Positions 27,277 through 35,410 of a DNA stretch of 64,000 nucleotides are shown here, piece by piece; position 1 is the first letter of the stretch, and every line of letters begins with the position of its first letter. The notes beneath the pieces were generated by a model. The model had not been told where the DNA came from. It did no database searches and saw nothing but the letters and a program-made list of their open reading frames with translations. The stretch is taken from contig JAEYCB010000046.1 of the NCBI GenBank assembly GCA_023404345.1, forward strand, positions 1 to 64,000. Direction: 5' to 3'. This DNA is from Bacillota bacterium (lineage in GTDB: Bacteria > Bacillota > Clostridia > Christensenellales > Aristaeellaceae). Position numbers and translations under genes: made by a program.

Positions 27277-27492
27277 GCCGTGGGATTTTACTATCCCACG
27301 GCGCCAGACTGTTTTGGGAGGTTTGGAGGGCCGCAGCCCTCCAAAGTAAATTCGTATCGCCCGGCTTTGCCGGGCGGGCGGGGAGTTTGCGCTCATGGGC
27401 GCAAACATTTCTTAAGCATTTGGCGGAAAAGATCGCCGCAGGCGAGCTTTTTCGAAACGCTGAGGCCGTGGGATTTTGCTATCCCACGGCGC
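27277..27492 (-). mobile_element. MITE-like dispersed element, copy B, with flanking stem-loop duplication
   Basis: Fills the gap between the convergent malic enzyme and VanZ-RDD genes. The core (27305-27464, 160 bp) reads on the minus strand from CTCAGCGTTTCGAAAAAGC through the internal hairpin (AGCTCGCC/GGCGATCT) to GGAGGGCTGCGGCCCTCC, AAACCTCCC and ACAGTCTG. Its middle is nearly identical to copy C over the segment CCCGCCCGGCAAAGCCGGGC. A 28-base palindrome, GCCGTGGGATTTT then A or G then CTATCCCACGGCGC, stands on both sides (27277-27304 and 27465-27492) with 27 of 28 bases equal. No gene lies here. Confidence 0.8.
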
Positions 27493-27502
27493 TTCTTTGT
27501 TT

Positions 27503-28705
27503 TCACGGAACGGCGTCGTGCGCATGCCGTGCACCATGCCATTTTGCAAAGTAACGGTGGCGAAGCGTACTGACGTTGTGCGTTTTGCTCAGCTTGCCAT
27601 GCAGCAGCTGGTTGTCATGCGTAACCACATGTACCGCAAGCAGCAGCCAGAACAGGATATACGCCATCAAAAGCGCAATGCATACCAGCACCAGCCAGAC
27701 GCTGATGGTGCCGCTCTGTGTGCCAAGCGTGATGGCCAGCAGCAGAAACGCAGGGGTGGGCATAATCACCAGATACAAAACGCCGTAACGCACCGCACAT
27801 TGCCACAGTTTTGGGCGTTCTCCGCTTCGCAGGTCTATAAGGCGCAGGTGCAAAAGCGTTTTGCCCACTGTGCGTCCACCGGTCAGCCATGTGCCAAATA
27901 CAAAATACCCCACAATTCCCACGGCATAGCAGCCGAACAGCCAGGCTGCCATAGTCGCGGCACCTTCTCCCGACGGCACCACCAGGGGCAGCCGCCACAT
28001 AAGCGCTGCAAGCGCCGCAAGCATCACCGCAAAGTCAATCAGCGATGCAAAGCAGCGGCGCGTCACGCTCACCTGCTCGCCCTTGCGGTAAGCGCGCGCA
28101 TCCATCCGCTCACGCGACGGCAGCACATGCATCACCAGCGGGGCCAGCACATAGCCCAGCATTCCTCCGCAGGTATTGGTCATCAGATCATCCACATCAG
28201 CCAACCGGTACGGTCTGGGATAAAACCCATAAAGCCCCGTGAGCTGGGTCAGCTCAAAAAACAGGCTTAGCAAAAAGGAAAACAGCAGGGTTCTTTTCAG
28301 ATTGCACCCGAAGTAATAGCGCAGATAGATTCCCAGCGGGGTAAACATGGCTACGTTGGCTGCCATCTGGAAAAAATCGCGGTTCCACACCAGGCGGTAC
28401 CACGTGGCAGGCTGGGTCCAGACAACGCCTGCATTGCGCAGCAGGTCCGCTATCTCCCGAAAGGGAATCAGCTGCACGCGCGCGGAGGTAAGGCCGCTGA
28501 CGATTTCCACATCCGGCAGGGGCAGAATCACCAGGAAATAGGCGCACATCAGGTACAGCACAAACGAATACACAATGGCCGTACGAATAAACAGCACAGC
28601 CCCATACCTGCGGTATTGCAGCAGCATGTAAGGCAGAGTAAACGCAAGCGCCACAAAGGGAAACAGCACCAGCGCCGATTTGAGCGGCTCAATGTACTGG
28701 CTCAC
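27503..28705 (-). CDS. VanZ-RDD fusion membrane protein
   Basis: A 400-residue polytopic protein. The N-terminal half is VanZ-like (NVAMFTPLGIYLRYYFG, SLFFELTQLTGLYGF, DVDDLMTNTCGGMLGY). The C-terminal half is an RDD domain (RCFASLIDFAVML, GRTVGKTLLHLRLID). Both families are membrane proteins of uncertain function; VanZ members affect teicoplanin susceptibility. GTG at 28705 was chosen because TAAGGAG lies seven bases before it. The gene follows the SDR gene by 10 bases and is co-transcribed. Confidence 0.88.
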   Translation of the reverse strand: MSQYIEPLKSALVLFPFVALAFTLPYMLLQYRRYGAVLFIRTAIVYSFVLYLMCAYFLVILPLPDVEIVSGLTSARVQLIPFREIADLLRNAGVVWTQPATWYRLVWNRDFFQMAANVAMFTPLGIYLRYYFGCNLKRTLLFSFLLSLFFELTQLTGLYGFYPRPYRLADVDDLMTNTCGGMLGYVLAPLVMHVLPSRERMDARAYRKGEQVSVTRRCFASLIDFAVMLAALAALMWRLPLVVPSGEGAATMAAWLFGCYAVGIVGYFVFGTWLTGGRTVGKTLLHLRLIDLRSGERPKLWQCAVRYGVLYLVIMPTPAFLLLAITLGTQSGTISVWLVLVCIALLMAYILFWLLLAVHVVTHDNQLLHGKLSKTHNVSTLRHRYFAKWHGARHAHDAVP

Positions 28706-28715
28706 AAAAAGCTCC

Positions 28716-29738
28716 TTACATCTCAAATTTGGGCAGTGCAGACGTCAGGCGCTCATATCCTTCGATCACCTGATCGCACCAGGCGTCAAAGGCGGGATCC
28801 AGACGCTGGCATTCCGGATGGCTGTAAATATACGCAACGGCCTCGCGCACGCCCTGATCAAAGCGCTTTGCCGCCACAAATTCCGGCACGGCGCGTTTGA
28901 TTTTGCTGTTGTCGAAGATCACGGTGTTGCTCTTGTCCCCAAGGAGAGAACCAACATAGCTTTGGCACAGTGCGCCCAGCGTTTCGCTGGCAATGTGCAC
29001 AAGGCGCGGCTCCACCCCCAGCGCTGCCCCGATGCTCCCGTACACCTGGTTCCAGGTCAGGCTTTCGTCGCCCGTAATGTGGAACACCTCGCCCAGGGCA
29101 TGCACGTTGCCCATCAGTCCTACGAAGGCCACGGCAAAATCGTCGCTGTGGGTCAGGTTCCACAGTGTCAGGCCATCGCCAGGCACAATAACAGGCTTGC
29201 CCGTGCGCATCCGCTCCAGCACCTGAAAGCTGCCATTGGGTCCATGCAGCGACACGGGCACGCTTCGCCGGCAATAGGTGTGGCTGGGCCGGATGATGGT
29301 GATGGGAAAGCCATGCTCGCGATAGGCATGGATCAGCACTTCCTCACAGGCCGCCTTCTGGCGGCTGTATTCCCAGTAAGGATTGCAAAGCGGCGTTCCC
29401 TCGGTGATCCACGGCGAGGACAATGGCTTTTGATAGGCCGACGCCGAGCTGATGAAAAAGTATTGTCCCGTTTTGCCGGAAAACAGGCGGATGTCGCGTG
29501 CCACATCATCGGGCGTATAGGCGATAAAATCCGCCACCACATCGAACGTCTGTCCTTTCAGTGCCGCCTGTGTTGCCGCCTCGTCATGAATATCCGCATG
29601 AATGACGTGCGCGCCCTGAGGTACACGCGCATCCGCATTGCCGCGGTTGAGCAGCGTCACATCCCATCCCCGGCGCACACACAGCTCTGAAATGGCCGAA
29701 CTGATGGTGCCTGTGCCACCGATAAACAATGCCTTCAT
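28716..29738 (-). CDS. NAD-dependent epimerase/dehydratase-like SDR protein
   Basis: A 340-residue extended or atypical SDR with a Rossmann start ALFIGGTGTISSAISELCV and a catalytic-type YxxxK in YWEYSRQKAACEEV. The TDHSDD-like segment NLTHSDDFAVAFVGL is also typical of isoflavone-reductase-like or nucleoside-sugar epimerase relatives. Substrate unknown. First gene of a two-gene unit with the VanZ-RDD protein. Confidence 0.85.
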   Translation of the reverse strand: MKALFIGGTGTISSAISELCVRRGWDVTLLNRGNADARVPQGAHVIHADIHDEAATQAALKGQTFDVVADFIAYTPDDVARDIRLFSGKTGQYFFISSASAYQKPLSSPWITEGTPLCNPYWEYSRQKAACEEVLIHAYREHGFPITIIRPSHTYCRRSVPVSLHGPNGSFQVLERMRTGKPVIVPGDGLTLWNLTHSDDFAVAFVGLMGNVHALGEVFHITGDESLTWNQVYGSIGAALGVEPRLVHIASETLGALCQSYVGSLLGDKSNTVIFDNSKIKRAVPEFVAAKRFDQGVREAVAYIYSHPECQRLDPAFDAWCDQVIEGYERLTSALPKFEM

Positions 29739-29811
29739 GATGAAAAGCCCCTTTCGTGCTTGCTACGCTTCCACATGGTATCACAGTGCGTGCGGGTTTG
29801 CAAGGCGGCGC

Positions 29812-29840
29812 TTGCATTTCCACGCAGTACAGGCTATAAT
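29812..29840 (+). promoter_or_regulatory. Promoter of the PHP-domain gene
   Basis: TTGCAT (29812-29817), 17 bases, TATAAT (29835-29840). Confidence 0.7.
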
Positions 29841-29876
29841 CTTTACATACGTTTTTTGACGGAAAGGAGGCGCGCG

Positions 29877-30764
29877 TTGAAAATGGACCTTTTTGATTCA
29901 AAGCTGCCTTTTTTCAAAGGAAACATGCACTGTCATACCACAGTAAGCGACGGGGCGCTCAGCCCTGATGAGGTCGTGGCCCTCTACCGTGATCTTGGCT
30001 ATGATTTCCTGGCCCTGACCGATCACCGCCATCTGTCGGCGCCTACGCATCTGGAAGGATGCATGCTGCTGCTCAGTGGCATGGAGATGGATTTTACCCT
30101 GCCCGGCGAGCTTTTGCACCTGATCGGCGTGGACATGGATGAACGCCTGATGGATTATGATCTGTCCGTCAGCCCGCAGCGGTGCATCAACCTCTACCGC
30201 CGGTGCGGAGGACGCGCCATCGTGGCGCATCCGGCATGGTCGCTCAACACCGTGTCCACGCTCACGGCCCTGCAAAACGTAACCGCCGCGGAGATCTACA
30301 ACAGCGTATCGACCTATCCATGGAACGGCGACCGCGCCGATTCCTCAAACGTGCTGGACGTCGCGGCGGCGCATGGCGCGCTGTACCGCTTCGTGGCCTC
30401 GGACGATTCACACCGCTACCAGGGCGAGGCGGGCCGCGCCTTCACCATGGTGCAGGCCGAAGAGCTCAGCCAGGAGAGCCTCTTTGACGCGCTGGACCGG
30501 GGCCGGTTCTACTGCTCGCAGGGGCCGCGCTTTGAGCAGATCTCGGTGGAAGACGGCCGCATCGACGTGACCTGTTCGCCTGTCGAGACCGTGATCTTCT
30601 ACAGTAACCTTATCTGGACGCCCAACCGCTGCCAGACTGGCAAGGATCTGGTCTTTGCCAGCTACGACCTGACCGTCAACCGCGGCGAACACTACGTGCG
30701 CGTACAGCTGATTGACGCACAGGGCCGCAGCGCCTGGTCCAATCCCATTATGCTCCAGTCCTGA
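29877..30764 (+). CDS. PHP domain phosphoesterase
   Basis: A 295-residue metal-dependent phosphoesterase of the PHP superfamily. Metal ligands are visible in NMHCHTTVSDG, ALTDHRHL, the VAHPAW motif and the distal SDDSHRY. The C-terminal about 80 residues form a beta-rich extension often seen in clostridial PHP proteins with unknown substrate. TTG at 29877 is six bases after AAAGGAGG; ATG at 29883 is the alternative. Confidence 0.87.
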   Translation: MKMDLFDSKLPFFKGNMHCHTTVSDGALSPDEVVALYRDLGYDFLALTDHRHLSAPTHLEGCMLLLSGMEMDFTLPGELLHLIGVDMDERLMDYDLSVSPQRCINLYRRCGGRAIVAHPAWSLNTVSTLTALQNVTAAEIYNSVSTYPWNGDRADSSNVLDVAAAHGALYRFVASDDSHRYQGEAGRAFTMVQAEELSQESLFDALDRGRFYCSQGPRFEQISVEDGRIDVTCSPVETVIFYSNLIWTPNRCQTGKDLVFASYDLTVNRGEHYVRVQLIDAQGRSAWSNPIMLQS

Positions 30765-30837
30765 GCGGCGAAAGCCCTTTTCTGTTTCCTCTGCCACGTT
30801 TTACCCCGAAACGATCCAAATGCAACAGGAGGTACTT

Positions 30838-31116
30838 ATGCGCGACGTGACTCTGGACCTGACCCCCTTTGAGGAAAAGATTTCTCTGCACCGCTACCTC
30901 AAGGAGGCGCTGGACTTTCCCTTCTATTACGGCGCGAACCTGGACGCCCTGCACGACGAGCTTGCCAGTGAACACGAGCCTCTGCGCATTGCCGTGCACT
31001 ATCCCAGAGCGCCGCGCGGAAAAATGGTGGATTATCTGCCCAAGCTGCTGCGGGTGTTTGAGGACGCAGCGCGGGAAAACTATCATCTGGAAATCTCCTA
31101 CCAGGAACTGGCGTAA
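30838..31116 (+). CDS. Barstar family protein (ribonuclease inhibitor fold)
   Basis: A 92-residue barstar homologue. Family features are the initial beta strand and the helix YYGANLDALHDELASE, corresponding to the barnase-binding helix. ATG at 30838 follows ACAGGAGG. No barnase or other RNase toxin gene is adjacent, so it is an orphan inhibitor or has another partner. It is 74 bases after the PHP gene and ends before a terminator. Confidence 0.88.
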   Translation: MRDVTLDLTPFEEKISLHRYLKEALDFPFYYGANLDALHDELASEHEPLRIAVHYPRAPRGKMVDYLPKLLRVFEDAARENYHLEISYQELA

Positions 31117-31145
31117 TAATGTGCCACCCCCCGCGTGGGGGCTAT

Positions 31146-31180
31146 GGGTAGGCGGTGTGTTTCCGCCTCCCCGTTTTTTT
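31146..31180 (+). terminator. Terminator after the barstar gene
   Basis: GGGTAGGCGG and CCGCCTCCCC pair around TGTGTTT, followed by seven T. Confidence 0.7.
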
Positions 31181-31191
31181 GACAAAGCAAA

Positions 31192-31411
31192 AAGGCGTGG
31201 CATATGGCCGCGCCTTCAGCTTGTCGAAAAAATCCGGCTACGCCGGCTTTTTTCGACACAGGCTTAAGAAACGTTTGCGCCCAAAGGCCCAAACTCCCCG
31301 CCCGCCCGGCAAAGCCGGGCGATACGAATTGATTTTGGAGGACCTGCGGGTCCTCCAAACCTCCCAACGGGTTTTTTGACAGTCTGAAGACGCGGCGTAT
31401 AGCCGCACCTT
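31192..31411 (+). mobile_element. MITE-like dispersed element, copy C, with flanking stem-loop duplication
   Basis: Lies between convergent barstar and spoIIE. The core (31217-31386, 170 bp) begins TTCAGCTTGTCGAAAAAA and ends with the inverse of TTCAGACTGTCAAAAAACC, imperfect terminal inverted repeats. Inside are a 17-bp hairpin (TGTCGAAAAAATCCGGC/GCCGGCTTTTTTCGACA), a GC hairpin CCCGGCAAAGCCGGG and the terminal GGAGGACC/GGTCCTCC hairpin. A 25-base palindrome stands on each side (31192-31216, 31387-31411), equal at 20 of 25 bases with only transitions between them. The left copy keeps an upstream A run and the right one a downstream T run, as expected if one bidirectional terminator was split by insertion. 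Confidence 0.8.
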
Positions 31412-31426
31412 TTGCTTATGTCTGTA

Positions 31427-33748
31427 TCATTCCCTGGCCTGCTGCCGGTCCAGAAGCAGCAGCACCATCACGCTCATGTCATCTCTGGGCGCGCCGCCGC
31501 CTGCCAGCAGCGCATTTCTGAGCAGGGCGTCAGCCATGCGCTGCGGCTGGATATACAGGCTCTCCGTCAGGGCCTGGGTAAACTGCTCGTCCGTTTCAAA
31601 GGCGTCGGCCACGCCGTCGCTGACCATTACGAGGATATCACCGCTATGCAGACGGTACTGCATGGAGGTGGCTGACGCCTCCGCCAGAATGCCCAGCGGC
31701 AGAGACGCGCCCTCCACCTTTTTCATATGGCTGCCACGCACCACCCACGAAGCGCATGCTCCCAGCTTTTCGGAATACACGTTGCCCGTCCACAGGTCCA
31801 CATCCGCCAGGTCCACGGTGGAAAAGCGCTCGTCCTCCTGGGTGGAAAGCATGATGCCGTTCACCGCCGTGATGGCCTGGCGGCGCGTATAGCCCGCCTC
31901 CAGCAGCAGGGTAAGCAGCTCAAGGGTCTTTTCGCTCTGCCGGTGCGCCTCCTCGCCATGGCCCATGCCATCCAGCAGCATCAGCAGCAGCCGTCCGCCC
32001 TCGCAGCGTTTGGCCGTGCACGCATCGCCGCATACCCCGTCCCCCTCGCCGCGCTCGCCCGCGCACACCGATGCCATGCCCACCGACGCGCTGTAGAGCG
32101 GGATTTCTTCCAGTTCCACGCGCCCGCGTCCCGCACGGGTGATGGACAGGGGCAGATCTTCCTCCGTGGCCAGATAGCGCAGCAGCATTTCCAGCGGCTT
32201 TTGCACCGGCATCATGCCATCGGTTTCCAGCGCGGCCTGAAGATGCCCGTCCACCCTTCGCGCATAGCTGAGCCGTGCGGGGACGTTAAGCTCCTCCAGC
32301 GCCAGGTTGAGAATGTGCGCGGCCTTGAGGTCGTTGAGGCTCTCGCCTCCGGCCATCATGCCCAGCTCCCCCAGCGTGCCCGACAGCGCCGCCAGATGCG
32401 TAAGCGTCAGTTCCCGCTCGTAGCGCGCTTTTCTGATGCCCGCCTCACGCCGCTTGAGCGCGGTCAGGGCCTCCTGCGCCGTTTCTTCAATGGATTCGGC
32501 GCGCAGGCAGCCATGTTCGGCCAGGGCGGGAAGGTTGTCCTCATCCACCGCTTCGCCCCGTTCCACCCGCTCCATCATGTCCGCAAGCAGGCGTTCCGTC
32601 CGCACACGTCCCTTTCCCCAGCAAAGCTCACGGTTGGCGCACCGGGCGCAAAGCAGCTCGCCCAGCTCCTCGCCGCTGGTGATGGCCTGGCTGCCCGGAT
32701 CGGGCAAGGCCTTGGCCAGCCGTTCCAGCGCGTCGCGCATGTGTGCGATACGCTGGGTCACAAACGCCGTTTCCATGCTCCGCACGCCCGGCTCCGGGCC
32801 GCGTGCCAGCGCGCGCACCCGTTCCAGCGCCCATCCGGGCAGCAGGGCATATGCCGCCGCCCCTGCGAGCGCCGCCCAAAAAGGAACCGTCGGACCGCTC
32901 AGCGGCGTCAGCGAATACCCAAGCGCCCACCCCGCCATAGCAGCCGGGGGCAGCAGCCAGCGCCGCCGCTCTACCGCCGGAAGGCCGCATAAAAGTCCCA
33001 TCAGCGACAGCGTCGCCGCCATGCGCACATCATGCCCGCCCAGCGCCAGCGACAGCCCGCACATAAGTCCCGCGGCCACGCCGTACACCGGTCCGTTTGC
33101 GGCAGCGTACGCCACGGTCATCCACACGGCGGCCAGCTGCCCCAGATTGAGCGCGCCCATCCAGAAATACCCCGTGCCGCCTACCAGCAACAGTCCCAGC
33201 GCAGCTACGCAGGCGCGTTCCCGCGTGCAGGTGGGCGCGCCGGTGGAGGCCATGCCATCCAATGCGCTGCGGAAAAACGCCGCGCTCAGCATGCTCAGCG
33301 GTACCGCCGCAAGGCTGAGCAGCACGTCCAGCGGCGCATGACCGGCCAGCGCCGCAAATACGCGCGGCATCATCGCCAGGCCGCCAAGCGCCGCCGTTTC
33401 AATGCCCGGCCTGGGCCTTAGGCGGCGCAGCGTAAGCCACAGTCCCACAATTCCCACATACTGCCATACATCCAGTTCAAGTCCCCAAAGCGCCCGCACC
33501 GCCAGCGACGCGCCCGCGCCAGCCAGCATCAGCGCCGTGGGTTTTTCTGCACGCGAAAGCAAAAACGCGGCCGCAAAGGGAGACGGAATGCCAAACCACC
33601 GCACAAAGGTAAAAAGAAAGACCGTCACGGCCTGTCCCCCAGGCCGCGCCGCGCTGCGCGCAAACATCATCAGCCGCCTTCCCGCGCGCCGGACGCCTTT
33701 TCCTCTGCGCTCGACCGCCTCCTGCGGCCGGGCCGTTGAAGTCTCCAT
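31427..33748 (-). CDS. spoIIE: Stage II sporulation protein E (serine phosphatase)
   Basis: Membrane PP2C-like phosphatase that dephosphorylates SpoIIAA and so activates sigma-F in the forespore; also acts in polar septation. The 773-residue protein has an N-terminal region with about ten membrane helices, a central regulatory region and a C-terminal PPM phosphatase with metal motifs LLDGMGHGEEAHRQSEKTLEL, VMVSDGVADAF and RDDMSV. ATG at 33748 was chosen for its GGGGAGGCGG ribosome site; upstream in-frame ATGs extend into the promoter region, where a TATACT -10 element lies. Confidence 0.95.
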   Translation of the reverse strand: METSTARPQEAVERRGKGVRRAGRRLMMFARSAARPGGQAVTVFLFTFVRWFGIPSPFAAAFLLSRAEKPTALMLAGAGASLAVRALWGLELDVWQYVGIVGLWLTLRRLRPRPGIETAALGGLAMMPRVFAALAGHAPLDVLLSLAAVPLSMLSAAFFRSALDGMASTGAPTCTRERACVAALGLLLVGGTGYFWMGALNLGQLAAVWMTVAYAAANGPVYGVAAGLMCGLSLALGGHDVRMAATLSLMGLLCGLPAVERRRWLLPPAAMAGWALGYSLTPLSGPTVPFWAALAGAAAYALLPGWALERVRALARGPEPGVRSMETAFVTQRIAHMRDALERLAKALPDPGSQAITSGEELGELLCARCANRELCWGKGRVRTERLLADMMERVERGEAVDEDNLPALAEHGCLRAESIEETAQEALTALKRREAGIRKARYERELTLTHLAALSGTLGELGMMAGGESLNDLKAAHILNLALEELNVPARLSYARRVDGHLQAALETDGMMPVQKPLEMLLRYLATEEDLPLSITRAGRGRVELEEIPLYSASVGMASVCAGERGEGDGVCGDACTAKRCEGGRLLLMLLDGMGHGEEAHRQSEKTLELLTLLLEAGYTRRQAITAVNGIMLSTQEDERFSTVDLADVDLWTGNVYSEKLGACASWVVRGSHMKKVEGASLPLGILAEASATSMQYRLHSGDILVMVSDGVADAFETDEQFTQALTESLYIQPQRMADALLRNALLAGGGAPRDDMSVMVLLLLDRQQARE

Positions 33749-33926
33749 ACGCCGCCTCCCCATGCCAGTGTACAGCCAGTATAGCCAGCGGGCTTTTCTC
33801 TCCGTGTCGGTTTGCGGCGCGAAGCATGTCAAACATCCCGCAGGATGCGGCATTCTTCGCGCCGTATAGGACCGCTCCCCGCGGCGCAACCTAGGGACAA
33901 CCCTATCAGGCAGGAGGAGCTAACGC

Positions 33927-34409
33927 ATGGAGAATCAGAAAAAATGGGCCGGATGGCTCATCGCGGGACTGGTGGCGGCGGTGGCGGTAGTCGCCGTGGT
34001 CATGACCACGGGAACCGCCGAGCCGCCCGCCGTCACCCCCACCCCGGCCGTCACCGCTTCACCGATGGCCAGCCCGACCCCGGAAGCCACACAGCCCACC
34101 GCATCGCCCCAGGCCGCAGGCGGCACCGTCAACGCAAGCGCCATCGGCTATGCCGGTCCTGTGCTGGTGCGCCTGACCATGGATGACGCGGGCACGATTT
34201 CCGCTATCGACGTGGGCGGCGTGCGCTTTCTGGAAACAGTGGGCGTGGGCAGCGGCGTGCGCGAGGAGGCGTTCACATCACAGTTTATCGGGAAAACGCC
34301 GCCGCTTGAACTGAACCAGGACATCGACGCCGTCTCCGGCGCCACCCTGTCCAGCCAGGCCGTGGTGGATGCGGTGAACGATGCGCACGCCTTTTTGATG
34401 GCACGCTGA
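33927..34409 (+). CDS. FMN-binding domain membrane protein
   Basis: A 160-residue extracytoplasmic protein with one N-terminal membrane anchor (WLIAGLVAAVAVVAVVM), a Pro/Thr/Ala linker (residues 31-65) and an FMN-binding domain. The flavinylation motif is DAVSGATLSS, with Thr140 the expected covalent FMN site added by an ApbE-type transferase. It resembles the RnfG/NqrC domain and single-domain extracellular electron-transfer proteins. GGCAGGAGGAG precedes the ATG. No Rnf or ApbE gene is adjacent. Confidence 0.88.
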   Translation: MENQKKWAGWLIAGLVAAVAVVAVVMTTGTAEPPAVTPTPAVTASPMASPTPEATQPTASPQAAGGTVNASAIGYAGPVLVRLTMDDAGTISAIDVGGVRFLETVGVGSGVREEAFTSQFIGKTPPLELNQDIDAVSGATLSSQAVVDAVNDAHAFLMAR

Positions 34410-34414
34410 CAGGA

Positions 34415-34422
34415 TTCGACAA
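34415..34422. promoter_or_regulatory. Perfect Spo0A box upstream of the Spo0A-like gene
   Basis: TTCGACAA is the exact reverse complement of the 0A-box core TTGTCGAA. It lies 69 bases before the start of the Spo0A-like gene. An 8-base match can arise by chance, so the position is the main support. Confidence 0.55.
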
Positions 34423-34490
34423 AGGTTTCGGTCATATCAGGCAGGTTACGGAGGCCGCATGGGCGTATCCTTATGACGGGAGGTGCGCTC

Positions 34491-35282
34491 ATGCGGCTTT
34501 TGATCGCAGTGCTCAGCACAGGAACGGCCCGCCTGATCGCGGGGGCTATGGAATGCCGGGGATTTGCCGTGCGGATCGCGCAAAGCGGCACGCAGGCGCT
34601 GGAACTGCTTTCGCGGGACCGGTTTGACCTGCTGCTTTTGCATGCATGCCTGCCCGGGCTGGACGGCTTTGAAGTGCTGGAGGCGCTTGCGGCGTCCCGC
34701 CATCCCTGTCCTCCGCGCGTGCTGTTTTTATGCGAGCCGGAGCTGTGCGCCTCCCGCCCTGCCATGGCGGACGCGGTCGCGCCCATCTGCGCCGCTCCCG
34801 AAAAGCTGTGTGCACTGATGGAAACGCTCATGCAAAAGCCGCTGCCAAAACTGGCAGCGGCCCAGGAGCCGGATATCACGCAGGCGGTGGAAGCCTTTTT
34901 ATGCGCCATATCCATGGATCGCCGCTACAAAGGCCGCGCCTATGCAGCGTGGCTCCTTGAGCATCTGGCTCCCTCACCGGCCCTGGAGGAGCGCTCCATG
35001 GGTCAGCTCTACCGCTGGTGCGCCTGCGCCTTCGGCACCACGCCCGCCGCCGTGGAGCGCTGTGTGCGCGTATCGGTGGAAAGCGTGTTTACCCAGGGCA
35101 GCATGCGGGGCATCGAACGTTTTTTTGGCGCCACAGTGGACCCGGAGCGCGGCAAGCCGACCAATCGTGCCTTTCTGCTGCAAGCCTCCCAACAGATCCG
35201 TCTGGATCACTCCTTGGCGGATACGCGCTCGCCAAACAGCAGCGAGATGCACCACAGCCCGGCTGCACCCACCAGGGTGTAG
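34491..35282 (+). CDS. Spo0A-like regulator with degenerate receiver (Asp replaced by His51)
   Basis: A 263-residue protein in Spo0A layout: receiver (about 1-115), linker, then the Spo0A DNA-binding domain (about 128-240). The effector part shows TTPAAVERCVRVSVESVFTQ, IERFFGATVD and RGKPTNRAFLL, close to the Spo0A recognition-helix region and its KGKPTNSEFI motif. In the receiver the phosphoacceptor motif reads LLLLHACLPGLDG: His51 stands where Asp is expected, and the usual acidic pair near residue 10 is also absent (VLSTG). It cannot be activated by normal aspartyl phosphorylation. ATG at 34491 follows GGGAGGTG. The last about 25 codons overlap the opposite-strand DUF378 gene. True Spo0A is expected elsewhere. 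Confidence 0.85.
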   Translation: MRLLIAVLSTGTARLIAGAMECRGFAVRIAQSGTQALELLSRDRFDLLLLHACLPGLDGFEVLEALAASRHPCPPRVLFLCEPELCASRPAMADAVAPICAAPEKLCALMETLMQKPLPKLAAAQEPDITQAVEAFLCAISMDRRYKGRAYAAWLLEHLAPSPALEERSMGQLYRWCACAFGTTPAAVERCVRVSVESVFTQGSMRGIERFFGATVDPERGKPTNRAFLLQASQQIRLDHSLADTRSPNSSEMHHSPAAPTRV

Positions 35283-35410
35283 ACGATGCGGCTGACCACC
35301 GCCGCCTGCCCGCCGAAGAGATACGCCACCAGATCGAATTGAAAGATGCCAATCAGCGCCCAGTTGATGGCGCCGATGATCACCAGTACCAGTGAGATCT
35401 TATCCAGCAT
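35207..35410 (-). CDS. DUF378 membrane protein
   Basis: A 67-residue membrane protein with two helices and the DUF378 pattern IIGAINWALIGIFQFDLVAYLFGG. Function unknown. ATG at 35410 follows AGGAGG at a normal distance. Its 3' end overlaps the convergent Spo0A-like gene by 76 bases. The opposite gene's tail in this stretch has no recognisable domain, so DUF378 is the better-supported reading there. Confidence 0.85.
   Translation of the reverse strand: MLDKISLVLVIIGAINWALIGIFQFDLVAYLFGGQAAVVSRIVYTLVGAAGLWCISLLFGERVSAKE

Noticed and set aside
33800..33860. Spo0A box TTTGACA upstream of spoIIE
   Set aside because: One mismatch in seven bases and overlapping a GC hairpin; too weak to list as a site.
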